This document shows, in pieces, positions 8,896 to 17,627 of a stretch of DNA of 64,000 bases. The notes under the pieces were generated by a model, which was not told the origin of the DNA, ran no database searches, and saw nothing but the letters and a program-made list of their open reading frames with translations. The translations under genes were made by a program, and so were the position numbers. Origin of the DNA: Thermoplasmata archaeon (GTDB taxonomy: Archaea > Thermoplasmatota > Thermoplasmata > RBG-16-68-12 > JAGMCJ01); NCBI GenBank assembly GCA_023136265.1, contig JAGLRN010000025.1:17668-81667 (forward strand). The letters are read 5' to 3'. How positions within the stretch are numbered: the stretch's first letter is position 1; the number at the start of each line of letters is the position of its first letter.

Positions 8896-9345
8896 ATGAT
8901 GGGTTACACCGCAACACCGGAAGAAGAAGACATCGCGAAGGCAATCGGGAAGGAGATTCCAATATCACCGAAGAAGTCCGTGGAAGTTTGCACAGCACTA
9001 AGGGGAATGAACGTCGAGGACGCGAAGGAGCTCCTCGAGGAGGTCATCGAGAAGAGGAGAATCATCCCCTACAGAAGATACAGAAAGACGATTTCCCACA
9101 AGAAGGGCGGAGTGGCGGGAGGCTACCCAGTTCGCGTTGCCAAGGCCATACTCAAGATTCTCGAGGATGCGCAGTCGAACGCGGAGGTGAACGAGCTCGA
9201 CCCGGAGACAATGAGAATCGAGGTCATTGCTGCCCATCTCGGTCGGCGGACGGAGGGATTCAAGGCGAGAGCGCGGGGAAGGAGCACGAGTTGGAACAAG
9301 GAGACGGTCAACATCGAGGTCATACTCAGGAGCGAGGAGGATTAG
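8896..9345 (+). CDS. rpl22: Ribosomal protein L22 (uL22)
   Basis: 149 residues. The ISPKKSVEVCTALRGMNVEDAKELLEEV segment and the tunnel-loop region around YRKTISHKKGGVAGGYP are characteristic. AGGAGGAG at 8888-8895 directly precedes ATGATG, so either Met could be first. Confidence 0.95.
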   Translation: MMGYTATPEEEDIAKAIGKEIPISPKKSVEVCTALRGMNVEDAKELLEEVIEKRRIIPYRRYRKTISHKKGGVAGGYPVRVAKAILKILEDAQSNAEVNELDPETMRIEVIAAHLGRRTEGFKARARGRSTSWNKETVNIEVILRSEED

Positions 9346-9346
9346 C

Positions 9347-10180
9347 TTGGCGAACGAGAGGAAGATTGTGGAAGAAAAAATCCGCAGGATACTCCTGAAG
9401 GAGCACCTCATGGCGAGGACGCGGAGAGCAGGCTTCGGCGGTCTGGACATTCAGAGGACTCCGATGGGATACAGGGTTACACTCGTCACTGAGAGACCTG
9501 GATTGGTCATTGGACGGAAGGGAGCTACGATTAAGCAACTCACTCAGGCGGTCGAGGCGAAATTCGGGTTCGAGAATCCCCAGATCGAAGTCCAAGAGGT
9601 TGAGAATGCTAGCCTCAACTCGCAAATCATGGCCGAGAAACTGGCGAGTGCCCTCGAAAGAGGCTGGCACTTCAGGAGGGCGGGCCACTCAACGGTCAGG
9701 AGGATAATGGGATCCGGGGCCAAAGGATGCCTTGTGGTCATCTCGGGCAAGATAACAGGCCAGCGGCACAGGATGGAGAAGTTCAAGGCTGGGCACATCA
9801 AATTCTGTGGTGAACCCAAGCAGCTCTGGATGAGAGAGGGATTCGCCATCGCCAAGGTCAAACTCGGAGTCATTGGAGTGAAGGTACAGATCATGGACCC
9901 GAGAGCGAAACTTCCAGATGAAATCGAAATCGTCGACAGGGAACCGGAAGCCGAGGCCGAAGAACCTGCGGCAGAGGAGCCGACTGAGGTCGAGGATGCC
10001 CCTAGAGCCGAAACAGAACCCCCTCCAGACAAGGAAGTCTCGAACAAGAAGGCCCAACCAGAAGAAGTGAAGGACGAAGCGGAAACCAAGGAGGTTGAAG
10101 ATGGCACTGCTGAGGACGAGCGAGATAAGGGAGATGAACATAGAGGAGAGGCAGAAGAAGCTAAAAGAGCTCAGGAATGA
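9347..10180 (+). CDS. rps3: Ribosomal protein S3 (uS3) with acidic tail
   Basis: 277 residues. I place the start at TTG 9347, one base after the rpl22 stop and behind GCGAGGAGGATT; the track's upstream start lies inside rpl22. The KH domain has GLVIGRKGATIKQL, and the core ends near PRAKLPDEIEIVD (about residue 200). A tail of about 75 residues rich in Glu, Ala and Pro follows. The last 80 bases of this tail overlap rpl29 in another frame. S3 forms part of the mRNA entry channel. Confidence 0.94.
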   Translation: MANERKIVEEKIRRILLKEHLMARTRRAGFGGLDIQRTPMGYRVTLVTERPGLVIGRKGATIKQLTQAVEAKFGFENPQIEVQEVENASLNSQIMAEKLASALERGWHFRRAGHSTVRRIMGSGAKGCLVVISGKITGQRHRMEKFKAGHIKFCGEPKQLWMREGFAIAKVKLGVIGVKVQIMDPRAKLPDEIEIVDREPEAEAEEPAAEEPTEVEDAPRAETEPPPDKEVSNKKAQPEEVKDEAETKEVEDGTAEDERDKGDEHRGEAEEAKRAQE

Positions 10181-10334
10181 CCTCATGCACGAAAGAGGAG
10201 TCGCAGCCATGGGCGGTGCCCCAGCAAGTCCAGGTAGGATTAGGGCGATTAGGTCCAACATATCACGATTACTCACGATAATCCGGGAAGAGGAGACGAA
10301 AGAGAAGGAGGCAGTCAAGGAGGATAAGAAATAA
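10101..10334 (+). CDS. rpl29: Ribosomal protein L29 (uL29)
   Basis: 77 residues from ATG 10101, which has a strong AAGGAGGTTGAAG leader (10088-10100) inside the S3 tail. The [26 protein letters not shown] helix pair identifies L29. It overlaps rps3 by 80 bases and its TAA overlaps the next ATG as TAATG. The track's TTG start two codons earlier is less likely. Confidence 0.92.
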   Translation: MALLRTSEIREMNIEERQKKLKELRNDLMHERGVAAMGGAPASPGRIRAIRSNISRLLTIIREEETKEKEAVKEDKK

Positions 10335-10633
10335 TGGCTGGGATCTGCCCAGTTTGTGGGCTTCCACAAGAATTGTGCATGTGCGAAGAGATAGCAAGGG
10401 AACAGCAGCGCATAAGGATCTACAGTGACAGGAGGCGTTATGGAAAGGTGGTCACAATCGTCGAGGGAATCGATGCCGCCGACATCGACGTCGAGGACCT
10501 GGCAAAGAGGCTGAAGACGAAGTGCGCTGCAGGCGGCACAGTGAAGGGAGGACGAATCGAGCTCCAGGGAGAACACAAGAAGAAGGTCAAGCTTGCCCTG
10601 GAGAAAATAGGGTTCACAGTCGAGATCAGATGA
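10334..10633 (+). CDS. SUI1-family translation initiation factor (aIF1)
   Basis: 99 residues. The N-terminus has a [14 protein letters not shown] zinc-binding motif. The SUI1 domain follows: [14 protein letters not shown], then [24 protein letters not shown]. It acts in start-codon selection on the small subunit. Its place between rpl29 and RNase P protein 1 is the standard archaeal order. Confidence 0.93.
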   Translation: MAGICPVCGLPQELCMCEEIAREQQRIRIYSDRRRYGKVVTIVEGIDAADIDVEDLAKRLKTKCAAGGTVKGGRIELQGEHKKKVKLALEKIGFTVEIR

Positions 10634-10634
10634 T

Positions 10635-10898
10635 GTGAAGAGGTCTACGATGCTCCACAAACATGAGCTGATAGGGCTGGAAGCAGAGATCATCAGCTCG
10701 ACTTGCAGTACCCTTGTCGGGTTCAGGGGGACTGTGGTGGACGAGACCAAGAACACCATAGTGATTGAGGTGAAGGACGTGGAAAAGACGATACCGAAGC
10801 GGGGAACGCTGTTCAGGTTCCATATCGACGGAGGCATTGACATAGATGGAGCGAGACTCCTCCACCGTCCGGAAGACAGGACAAAACGAGCGAGGTGA
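10635..10898 (+). CDS. rnp1: RNase P protein component 1 (Rpp29/Pop4 family)
   Basis: 87 residues from GTG 10635, one base after the SUI1 stop. LIGLEAEIISSTCSTLVGFRGTVVDETKNT is the Sm-like barrel of the Rpp29 family, followed by TIPKRGTLFRFHIDG. It is the protein subunit of tRNA 5'-processing RNase P. ATG 10650 is an alternative start five codons later. Confidence 0.9.
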   Translation: MKRSTMLHKHELIGLEAEIISSTCSTLVGFRGTVVDETKNTIVIEVKDVEKTIPKRGTLFRFHIDGGIDIDGARLLHRPEDRTKRAR

Positions 10899-10901
10899 AG
10901 C

Positions 10902-11240
10902 ATGCAGAAGAAGAAGGCGAGAGACATCGGAATCGACGTTCCCACTCCAAAGAAGAGTTGCGACGACGCATACTGTCCTTTCCATGGGAATCTTCCGGTA
11001 AGGGGTCAGATCCTGGAGGGGAAAGTGAAGTCCGACCGGATGAAGAACACAATAGTCGTGGAAAGGGAGTACATCAGGCTGATACCGAAGTACGAGAGAT
11101 ACGAGAAGCGGACAAGGAAATACCTGGCTCACAGCCCCCCATGTCTGGAGGTCGAGCTCGGAGACAGGGTGGCGATAATGGAATGCCGCCCGCTCAGCAA
11201 GACGGTCACATACGTTGCGATCGAGAAGAGGGAGGATTAG
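10902..11240 (+). CDS. rps17: Ribosomal protein S17 (uS17)
   Basis: 112 residues. The archaeal pattern [36 protein letters not shown] is clear. The two Cys sit in the archaeal-type N-terminal extension. OB-fold protein that binds 16S rRNA. Confidence 0.95.
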   Translation: MQKKKARDIGIDVPTPKKSCDDAYCPFHGNLPVRGQILEGKVKSDRMKNTIVVEREYIRLIPKYERYEKRTRKYLAHSPPCLEVELGDRVAIMECRPLSKTVTYVAIEKRED

Positions 11241-11244
11241 CCGA

Positions 11245-11643
11245 ATGAAGGGGATAGCCGGAAGACAGACAAGAGGTCTTCCAAAAGGAGCGTATCTGAG
11301 TTGCATAGACAACACGGGAGCGAGGGTCGTCCAGATCGTGGATGTCCCCAAATACCACGGCACGTTGAGACGGTATCCGAGCGCAGGAATCGGCGATCTA
11401 CTTGTTGTCAGCGTGAAGAAGGGGACGCCTGAGATGAGGAAACAGCTTGTGTATGCTGTCATAGTCAGACAGAAAAGGCCGTTCAGAAGGTCGGACGGAG
11501 TGATGGTCCAGTTTGAGGACAATGCCGTGGTGATTACGACGCCCACGGGCGAGACGAAGGGCACGGACATCAAAGGTCCCGTTGCGAGGGAAGCCGCCGA
11601 GAGATGGCCTCGCATCGCCGCGACGGCGTCGATTATAGTATGA
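11245..11643 (+). CDS. rpl14: Ribosomal protein L14 (uL14)
   Basis: 132 residues from ATG 11245, the usual archaeal length; the track start at 11215 lies in rps17. [21 protein letters not shown] and [20 protein letters not shown] are signature segments. GGAGGATT precedes the start by a few bases. It lies at the subunit interface. Confidence 0.96.
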   Translation: MKGIAGRQTRGLPKGAYLSCIDNTGARVVQIVDVPKYHGTLRRYPSAGIGDLLVVSVKKGTPEMRKQLVYAVIVRQKRPFRRSDGVMVQFEDNAVVITTPTGETKGTDIKGPVAREAAERWPRIAATASIIV

Positions 11644-11653
11644 GGGTGTGAAG

Positions 11654-12028
11654 ATGAAAAGCGGGAAGGCGAGAAAGCAAAGAAAGGATCTGTACACAGC
11701 CTCCTGGCATAAGAGGAGGAAGAGGATGTCTGCGCACCTGTCCGAGAAGTATCTCGGAGACGAGAAGAAGGCCTACCCGCGCGCGGTACCCATCCGCAAA
11801 GGGGACACCGTGCGCATCACCCGTGGGGCCGACAAAGGTCACGAAGGCAAGGTTGCCACGACGGATACGAAGAGCATGACGATTACAATCGAGGGCCTGA
11901 CGAGAAAGAAGGCGGACGGTACTCAGATCGGAAAGAAGATCCATCCGTCGAACTTGACAATAACGAAGCTGGATCTCTCCGACCCTATGAGGAGAGAGAA
12001 ATTCGAAGCGTTGGGAGATAGAGAATGA
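11654..12028 (+). CDS. rpl24: Ribosomal protein L24 (uL24)
   Basis: 124 residues. SGKARKQRKDLYTASWHKRRKRMSAHLS and the KOW motif around RKGDTVRITRGADKGHEGKV identify it. ATG 11654 is preceded by GAGGGTG; the track's GTG 11648 is the alternative. The TGA overlaps the rps4e ATG. Confidence 0.95.
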   Translation: MKSGKARKQRKDLYTASWHKRRKRMSAHLSEKYLGDEKKAYPRAVPIRKGDTVRITRGADKGHEGKVATTDTKSMTITIEGLTRKKADGTQIGKKIHPSNLTITKLDLSDPMRREKFEALGDRE

Positions 12029-12735
12029 AGAAACATCTGAAGCGACTGGCATCACCAAGGAGCTGGATGATTCCGAGGAAGAAACACAAGTGGGTGACAA
12101 GACCTAGACCAGGACCCCACGGCATGGAAGAGTCGATTCCCCTGCAACTCATCCTGAGGGACATGCTCCACTACTGTGACAGTTCCAGGGAAGCTAGAAT
12201 ACTCCTTTCCTCGAGAGGCGTCCTGGTAGACGGGAAGCCCGTGAGGGATCTGAAGAGAGGCGTCGGTCTGATGGACGTTCTCTCGTTCGAGCAGAAGAAG
12301 GAGCACTTCAGGATGCTTATCGACACGAAAGGTAGGCTTCAACTAGTTGGAATAGACGCCAAGCAGGCAAAGTGGAAGCTCTCAAGAATCGAGGGGAAGA
12401 CGACTGTGAGAGGCGGAAGGATTCAGCTCAATCTGTACGACGGCAGGAACATCCTCCTCGACAAGAATGCATACAAGCCCGGGGACGTCTTGAAGATCAG
12501 CGTTCCTGACCAAAAGATAAAGGATCACTACGAGTTGACGAAGGGAAACATCGCCCTCCTTGTCGGTGGAAAGCACGTTGGAGAGTTCGCCAAGCTTGAG
12601 GAGTATGGAAAAACCAGAAACCCGAGGGAGAACGAGGTCATGTTCGAGGAGGGCTTCAGCACATCCCTCAGGAATGTCTTCGTCGTAGGGAAGAAGGCCC
12701 CTGAAATCAAGATACCAGAAACAAAGGTCGTCTAG
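12025..12735 (+). CDS. rps4e: Ribosomal protein S4e (eS4)
   Basis: 236 residues, restricted to archaea and eukaryotes. HLKRLASPRSWMIPRKKHKWVTRPRPGPHG is the conserved N-terminus. An S4-type RNA-binding region (ILLSSRGVLVDGKPVRD) and a C-terminal KOW-like region (KGNIALLVGGKHVGEFA) follow. ATGA overlap with rpl24. Confidence 0.96.
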   Translation: MKKHLKRLASPRSWMIPRKKHKWVTRPRPGPHGMEESIPLQLILRDMLHYCDSSREARILLSSRGVLVDGKPVRDLKRGVGLMDVLSFEQKKEHFRMLIDTKGRLQLVGIDAKQAKWKLSRIEGKTTVRGGRIQLNLYDGRNILLDKNAYKPGDVLKISVPDQKIKDHYELTKGNIALLVGGKHVGEFAKLEEYGKTRNPRENEVMFEEGFSTSLRNVFVVGKKAPEIKIPETKVV

Positions 12736-12743
12736 GCGAAGGT

Positions 12744-13253
12744 GTGAGTGACGTGAGAGACTTGAGAATCGAGAAAACCGTGGTCAACATCGGCGTGGGC
12801 GAGGCAGGAGAGAGACTCCTCAAGGCTCAGAAGGTCCTGGAGATGCTGACAGGCCAGAAGCCAGTGGAGACCATTTCGAAGACGACGAACAAGGATCTTG
12901 GCATAAGAGAGGGCATGCCGATAGGGTGCAAAGTGACGTTGAGAGGCGAGAGGGCTGAGGATTTCCTCAAGCGGGCCCTTTGGGTGAAGAACAACAAACT
13001 CGCAAAGTACAACTTCGACCCTGAGGGGAACTTCTCGTTTGGCGTTCCTGACTACACGGAGTTCGAGGGGATGAAGTACAATCCCGAGATCGGAATCTTC
13101 GGGATGGACGTCTCCGTGAGTCTCAAGCGGCCTGGTTACAGGGTGACCAAGAGAAGGAGAAGAGCGTCAAAGCTCCCAGTCAGGCACAGAGTGACCCGTG
13201 AAGAAGGGGTTCAATTCATACAGGACACGTTTGACATTGAGGTAGTCGGATGA
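12744..13253 (+). CDS. rpl5: Ribosomal protein L5 (uL5)
   Basis: 169 residues from GTG 12744. [18 protein letters not shown], the [23 protein letters not shown] segment and the [21 protein letters not shown] stretch are L5 hallmarks. Binds 5S rRNA. GAAGGTG before the start could serve as the ribosome site. Confidence 0.95.
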   Translation: MSDVRDLRIEKTVVNIGVGEAGERLLKAQKVLEMLTGQKPVETISKTTNKDLGIREGMPIGCKVTLRGERAEDFLKRALWVKNNKLAKYNFDPEGNFSFGVPDYTEFEGMKYNPEIGIFGMDVSVSLKRPGYRVTKRRRRASKLPVRHRVTREEGVQFIQDTFDIEVVG

Positions 13254-13396
13254 AACCGAAGAAGGAGTTCGGAAGAAAGAGAGGCTGCAAGCGATGCGGG
13301 CGCAAGCGAGGCATAATCAGAAGGAGCAGAATCTATCTCTGCCGCCAATGCTTTCGCGAAGTTGCCTTCGAGCTCGGCTTCCGGAAGTACTCATAG
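13250..13396 (+). CDS. rps14: Ribosomal protein S14, zinc-binding type (uS14)
   Basis: 48 residues, too short for the ORF track. It starts at ATG 13250, overlapping the rpl5 TGA, and ends at TAG 13394-13396. [20 protein letters not shown] followed by QC gives the two CxxC pairs of the zinc-type S14. The last residues, FELGFRKYS, are typical of archaea. The next gene starts with no gap. Confidence 0.96.
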   Translation: MKPKKEFGRKRGCKRCGRKRGIIRRSRIYLCRQCFREVAFELGFRKYS

Positions 13397-13795
13397 GTGA
13401 TAAGCGTGCAACATGACCCATTGAACGATGCCATGATTCGCATAAAGAATGCGGAACTCTCTGGGAAGAGGAAGTGCATGATCAGGCCATCCTCCAAACT
13501 CATCGCCAGGGTACTCAAGGTGATGCAGGAGAATAGGTTCATCAGGAAGTTCGAATATGTAGAGGATGGTAAATCTGGGATATTCGAAGTGGAACTCAAC
13601 GGAAACATAAACAACTGCGGTGTCATAAAGCCCCGCTTCTCCGTGAGGAGGGTGAACCTTGAGAAGTACGAATCGAGGTTTCTGCCCGCCCAAGACTTCG
13701 GTGTCCTCATCTTGACGACGACGGAAGGTGTACTATCTCACTCGAGAGCGAAGGAGCTGGGTGTCGGCGGAAAGCTGCTTGCGTTTGTGTATTAG
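13397..13795 (+). CDS. rps8: Ribosomal protein S8 (uS8)
   Basis: 132 residues from GTG 13397, directly after rps14; GTG 13406 is also possible. HDPLNDAMIRIKNAE and the C-terminal ILTTTEGVLSHSRAKELGVGGKLLAFVY are conserved in archaeal S8. Central organiser of the small-subunit platform. Confidence 0.95.
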   Translation: MISVQHDPLNDAMIRIKNAELSGKRKCMIRPSSKLIARVLKVMQENRFIRKFEYVEDGKSGIFEVELNGNINNCGVIKPRFSVRRVNLEKYESRFLPAQDFGVLILTTTEGVLSHSRAKELGVGGKLLAFVY

Positions 13796-13804
13796 GGGAT
13801 ATCA

Positions 13805-14365
13805 ATGCCAGTATCAGGAAAGGTTGAGGAAAGAATCGGAATCCCCGACGGTGTCGATGTAACGGTCGAAGAGGATGACGTCACTGTCTCCAGCCAAGGC
13901 TCCACCGTCGAGAGACGTTTCGCCCATCCCTTAGTCTCGGTTGTCAAGGATGGAGATGAAATCGTGGTGTTATGCGGGTACCCGAAGAAAAAGGAAGCGG
14001 CTTTGGTGGGGACGTTTGCATCTCATATAAGAAACATGATACTGGGCATGGCGAAGGGATTCGAGTGCACAATGAGAATCGTCTACTCTCACTTCCCAAT
14101 GAAGGTCTCCGTAAATGAGGAGCGGAAGATCGTGCTGATTGAGAACTTCCTGGGAGAAAGGCATCACAGGACGGCCAGGATAATGGGCGAGACCGAGGTT
14201 TCGATTAAGGGGGACACAGTGATACTGAAGGGGAACAACAAAGAGGACGTGGGTCAGTCGGCCGCGAATATCGAGCAGGCGACGAAGATTAGAGGATTCG
14301 ATCCTCGAGTCTTTCAGGACGGTGTCTACGTGACAGAGAAACCCAGGGTGCAGGAGAATGAGTGA
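13805..14365 (+). CDS. rpl6: Ribosomal protein L6 (uL6)
   Basis: 186 residues with the two L6 repeats: IPDGVDVTVEEDDVTVSSQGS in the first and FPMKVSVNEERKIVLIENFLGER in the second. HIRNMILGMAKGFECTMRIVYSHFP links them. The last eight bases overlap rpl32e. Confidence 0.96.
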   Translation: MPVSGKVEERIGIPDGVDVTVEEDDVTVSSQGSTVERRFAHPLVSVVKDGDEIVVLCGYPKKKEAALVGTFASHIRNMILGMAKGFECTMRIVYSHFPMKVSVNEERKIVLIENFLGERHHRTARIMGETEVSIKGDTVILKGNNKEDVGQSAANIEQATKIRGFDPRVFQDGVYVTEKPRVQENE

Positions 14366-15017
14366 GAAGAGGGCTAAGAAGGTCGAGAGAAAGGCAGAAC
14401 TGCCAACGCTGACAGAGATAGGTAAGGCCAGAAAGGCTGAGCTCATCGAGATGTGCGAGTCTCAGGGCCTCGATACGGAAGGGACAGTCGCTGAACTCAG
14501 GAAGAGACTGAGGAGCCGTCTGAAAGAGGAAGAAGAGGAAATCGAAATCGTAGAGGAAGAGGCGGTACGACCAAAGATAAAACCCGTTCTGGATGACGAG
14601 ACAAAGATGCTTCTCAAGCTCAGGGAAAGACAGAAGCGGAAGAGACCCGCGTTCAGGAGACAGGAGTGGTTTAGATACAAGAAGTTGGGCAAGAGCTGGA
14701 GGAAACCACGCGGCCTTCATTCAAAGATGAGAAAGGGGTTGAAGTACAGACCCAAGATGGTGTCGGTCGGATATCGATCACCGCGAAAGGTCAGAGGACT
14801 CCATCCTTCAGGCTTTAGGGATGCCCTCATCCACAATGTGAAAGAACTAGAAGTGCTTGACCCGAAGACCCAAGCGGCCCGCATCGGGCACTCAGTAGGG
14901 ACTAGGAAGCGTGTTGAGATTGAGGCAAGAGCGGACGAGATTGGAATCCGCATACTGAACAGGAGCATGGTTCATGAACCTGAAGAATCAGAGGAGAATG
15001 GCAGCCAGTCTTCTTAA
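14358..15017 (+). CDS. rpl32e: Ribosomal protein L32e (eL32) with N-terminal SAP-like domain
   Basis: 219 residues, clearly longer than the usual core of about 130. The core begins near residue 95 at FRRQEWFRYKKLGKSWRKPRG and ends at RADEIGIRILN. Residues about 17-55 (LTEIGKARKAELIEMCESQG, then GTVAELRKRLRSRL) look like a SAP nucleic-acid-binding helix-turn-helix, followed by an acidic hinge. Whether the SAP unit stays on the mature protein is unknown. It overlaps rpl6 by 8 bases and rpl19e by 44 bases. Confidence 0.93.
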   Translation: MSEKRAKKVERKAELPTLTEIGKARKAELIEMCESQGLDTEGTVAELRKRLRSRLKEEEEEIEIVEEEAVRPKIKPVLDDETKMLLKLRERQKRKRPAFRRQEWFRYKKLGKSWRKPRGLHSKMRKGLKYRPKMVSVGYRSPRKVRGLHPSGFRDALIHNVKELEVLDPKTQAARIGHSVGTRKRVEIEARADEIGIRILNRSMVHEPEESEENGSQSS

Positions 15018-15429
15018 GTGCGGGGTCAATAGAGTGTGGATCGACCCGCTCCGAATGGAAGATGTAGCCGATGCCATAACAAGGACAGACATCCGAATCC
15101 AGATTGATGCAGGAGCGATAAAGGCAAAGCAGAAGAGAGGAATCTCAAGAGGCAGGACAAGATACTACAGGGACCAGAGAAAGAAGGGCAGAGGCAGAGG
15201 CCAAGGAAGCCGGAAGGGCACCAGCAAGGCCAGGAAGCCGAAGAAGGAGAGGTGGATTCAGACGATCCGACCGATAAGAGAGAGACTGCGTGAGCTCCGA
15301 GACGAGGGGAAGATAGAGGTATCGACGTACAGGAAATTCTATCTCCAGGCGAAGGGCGGGGTCTTCAAGAGCAAATCACATCTCGAGACCCACCTCAGGT
15401 CAGGCGGATATCTTAAGGAGGATGAGTGA
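14974..15429 (+). CDS. rpl19e: Ribosomal protein L19e (eL19)
   Basis: 151 residues. NLKNQRRMAASLLKCGVNRVWIDP is the classical N-terminus, with the basic GISRGRTRYYRDQRKKGRGRG region after it. The ATG lies 44 bases inside rpl32e but has AGGAG (14961-14965) at good spacing. The stop overlaps the rpl18 ATG. Confidence 0.95.
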   Translation: MNLKNQRRMAASLLKCGVNRVWIDPLRMEDVADAITRTDIRIQIDAGAIKAKQKRGISRGRTRYYRDQRKKGRGRGQGSRKGTSKARKPKKERWIQTIRPIRERLRELRDEGKIEVSTYRKFYLQAKGGVFKSKSHLETHLRSGGYLKEDE

Positions 15430-15932
15430 TGGTCAGGGGTCCGAGAAAGAGGGTGGCCTTCCGGAGGAGACGCAATGGAAGGACGGACTACAGGCTCAGG
15501 TCGAGATTGCTGAGGTCCGGTCTACCCAGAGCTGTCGTCAGAGCCTCCAACAGGAGCACGGTGGTCCAAATCATGAGTTTCGATCCGCGTGGTGACAGAG
15601 TGCTCAGCTCGGCGGTCTCGACCGAGCTCAGGAAGCTAGGTTGGGAGAAATCGACATCCAACATCCCGGCAGCCTATCTCACGGGATATCTGGCAGGGAA
15701 AAGGGCGCTTGAGAGTGGCATTGAGGAGGCGGTGCTCGATATGGGCTTGCACGTGCCTACGAAAGGATCCAGGATTTTCGCTTCTCTGAAGGGTATGTTG
15801 GACGCCGGCCTCCGGATACCCTGCGGCGAGGAGATACTTCCAAGTGATGAGAGGACAAGGGGAGAACACATCGGTGAGGACACTGTCAAAGCGTTTGAGG
15901 CGGTGAAGTCCAAGATGGAGGATGACAAATGA
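15429..15932 (+). CDS. rpl18: Ribosomal protein L18 (uL18)
   Basis: 167 residues from ATG 15429 (TGATG overlap with rpl19e). [20 protein letters not shown] and [20 protein letters not shown] are typical of archaeal L18. Binds 5S rRNA together with L5. Confidence 0.95.
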   Translation: MVRGPRKRVAFRRRRNGRTDYRLRSRLLRSGLPRAVVRASNRSTVVQIMSFDPRGDRVLSSAVSTELRKLGWEKSTSNIPAAYLTGYLAGKRALESGIEEAVLDMGLHVPTKGSRIFASLKGMLDAGLRIPCGEEILPSDERTRGEHIGEDTVKAFEAVKSKMEDDK

Positions 15933-16702
15933 GACGTGACAGGCCAGACTGGCAACCCAAGACAAGACTCGGGAAGATGGTTCTCCGCGGGGAGATATCG
16001 AATATGCGGGAAGCACTGGATACAGGCTTTCCGCTCAAGGAGCCGGAGATAGTGGACATACTGCTCCCTAATCTCGGAGATGAGGTTCTTGATGTTAACA
16101 TGGTCCAGAGGATGACAGATAGTGGACGGAGAGTCAACTTCGTCATCGTGGCCGTCGTCGGCAATGAAGACGGTTACGTCGGGCTCGGAAGGACCAAGGG
16201 GAAAGAGGTCGGCCCGGCAATAAGAAAGACGATAGATGCTGCGAAGCTCAACGTCGTCGAAGTGAAGAGGGGTTGCGGATCATGGGAATGCGGGTGTGGA
16301 AGAGCCCACTCCCTTCCGTTCCAGGTCAAGGGCAAGAGCGGGTCGGTCGAGGTCGTTCTGAAACCCGCACCGAGGGGCATCTCCCTCGCCGTGGGAGGTG
16401 TCGCAAAAAGCATACTCAGGCTGGCCGGCATAAGGGACGCCTGGGGATTCACCAAGGGACACTCAAGGACGACGGTGAACTACGCTTTCGCCGCGTTTGA
16501 TGCACTGAAGCAGACGGGTGCCATGAAGATGTCCCAAGAGCAGTCCAAGAAGCTCTGCATAGTCTCTGGGCCAATTGAGATTCGGGCAGAAGATGACACG
16601 CTGGAACCACCCGTGGTGACCGAGGACGAACCGAAGGAAAAGGAGAAAACCTCGGAGGCACAGGGAAAGGAAGGAGAGAAAGCAAAGGAGAAGTCTGAAT
16701 GA
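15929..16702 (+). CDS. rps5: Ribosomal protein S5 (uS5) with charged C-terminal tail
   Basis: 257 residues. [33 protein letters not shown] is the S5 double-stranded-RNA-binding fold, and [21 protein letters not shown] its conserved second half. About 40 residues of Glu/Lys-rich tail follow the core, paralleling the acidic tail of S3 in the same operon. ATGA overlaps on both sides. Confidence 0.95.
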   Translation: MRRDRPDWQPKTRLGKMVLRGEISNMREALDTGFPLKEPEIVDILLPNLGDEVLDVNMVQRMTDSGRRVNFVIVAVVGNEDGYVGLGRTKGKEVGPAIRKTIDAAKLNVVEVKRGCGSWECGCGRAHSLPFQVKGKSGSVEVVLKPAPRGISLAVGGVAKSILRLAGIRDAWGFTKGHSRTTVNYAFAAFDALKQTGAMKMSQEQSKKLCIVSGPIEIRAEDDTLEPPVVTEDEPKEKEKTSEAQGKEGEKAKEKSE

Positions 16703-17175
16703 CATATGCGGTCATCAGGGTCAGGGGCACTATAGAAATCTCGAAGGACATCGCCGACACGATGAAATTCCTCAGGCTGAACAAGCCGAACCACTGTGTC
16801 GTTATCCCAGAGAATCCCCAATACAAGGGGATGCTTCAGAAGGCGAAGGACTACATCACATGGGGCGAGATTCAGCCAGAAACACTGGCTAGAATGCTTG
16901 TCACGAGAGGCGCGGTCGCTGGCCAGAAGGTAACTGACTCATACGTCAAGAAGAACTCCAAGTACAAATCAGTAATCGCGTTTGCGAAGGCTGTCGCAAA
17001 AGGAGATGAGGCCATGGGTTCGCTGAGCGGGCTCAGTCCCGTCATGCGACTCCATCCGCCGCTGAAGGGTTTCGAGGGCATCAAGAAGCCATATACGCTT
17101 GGGGGCTCTCTCGGATACCGAGGGGAAAAGATAAATGACCTGTTGACCAGAATGCTGTTCGTTCACGAGGACTAG
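16699..17175 (+). CDS. rpl30: Ribosomal protein L30 (uL30)
   Basis: 158 residues. [34 protein letters not shown] is the L30 core. The archaeal C-terminal extension ends with [24 protein letters not shown]. Translationally coupled to rps5. Confidence 0.95.
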   Translation: MTYAVIRVRGTIEISKDIADTMKFLRLNKPNHCVVIPENPQYKGMLQKAKDYITWGEIQPETLARMLVTRGAVAGQKVTDSYVKKNSKYKSVIAFAKAVAKGDEAMGSLSGLSPVMRLHPPLKGFEGIKKPYTLGGSLGYRGEKINDLLTRMLFVHED

Positions 17176-17177
17176 GA

Positions 17178-17627
17178 ATGGGAAGAACATCAAAGCTCAG
17201 AGGGAAGAGGACTCACGGAAGAGGCAAGAAGGCCGGTAGGGGCGCAGGCAAGCGAGGGGGCAGAGGTAACGCTGGCCTTCACAAGCACAAGTACATGACT
17301 ACAGTCAAGATGAAGGACCCCCACTTCGGTGACTACGGCTTCAGGAGACATTTCAGTCTCCTGGTGAAGAAGAACACAATCAATCTCGCAGAAGTCGAGG
17401 AGAGGCTCGACGAGATCATACTGGAAGGGTTCGCAGAAAAGTCCAAGAACCTCGTCACTGTGGACCTGGGAAAGATGGGGGTAGACAAGCTGCTTGGGCG
17501 AGGGCATGTCAGGATGAAGATGAAGATAGTCGTTAACGAAGCGTCTGAATCTGCCATCCGAAAAGTCCAGAAGGCGGGAGGAGAAGTAGTCATACCAGAA
17601 ACGGAGGAATCGGAGAGGAACGACTGA
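17178..17627 (+). CDS. rpl15: Ribosomal protein L15 (uL15)
   Basis: 149 residues. The very basic Gly-rich N-terminus (KLRGKRTHGRGKKAGRGAGK, then RGGRGNAG) and the C-terminal LGRGHVRMKMKIVVNEASESA identify it. The stop overlaps the secY ATG. Confidence 0.95.
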   Translation: MGRTSKLRGKRTHGRGKKAGRGAGKRGGRGNAGLHKHKYMTTVKMKDPHFGDYGFRRHFSLLVKKNTINLAEVEERLDEIILEGFAEKSKNLVTVDLGKMGVDKLLGRGHVRMKMKIVVNEASESAIRKVQKAGGEVVIPETEESERND

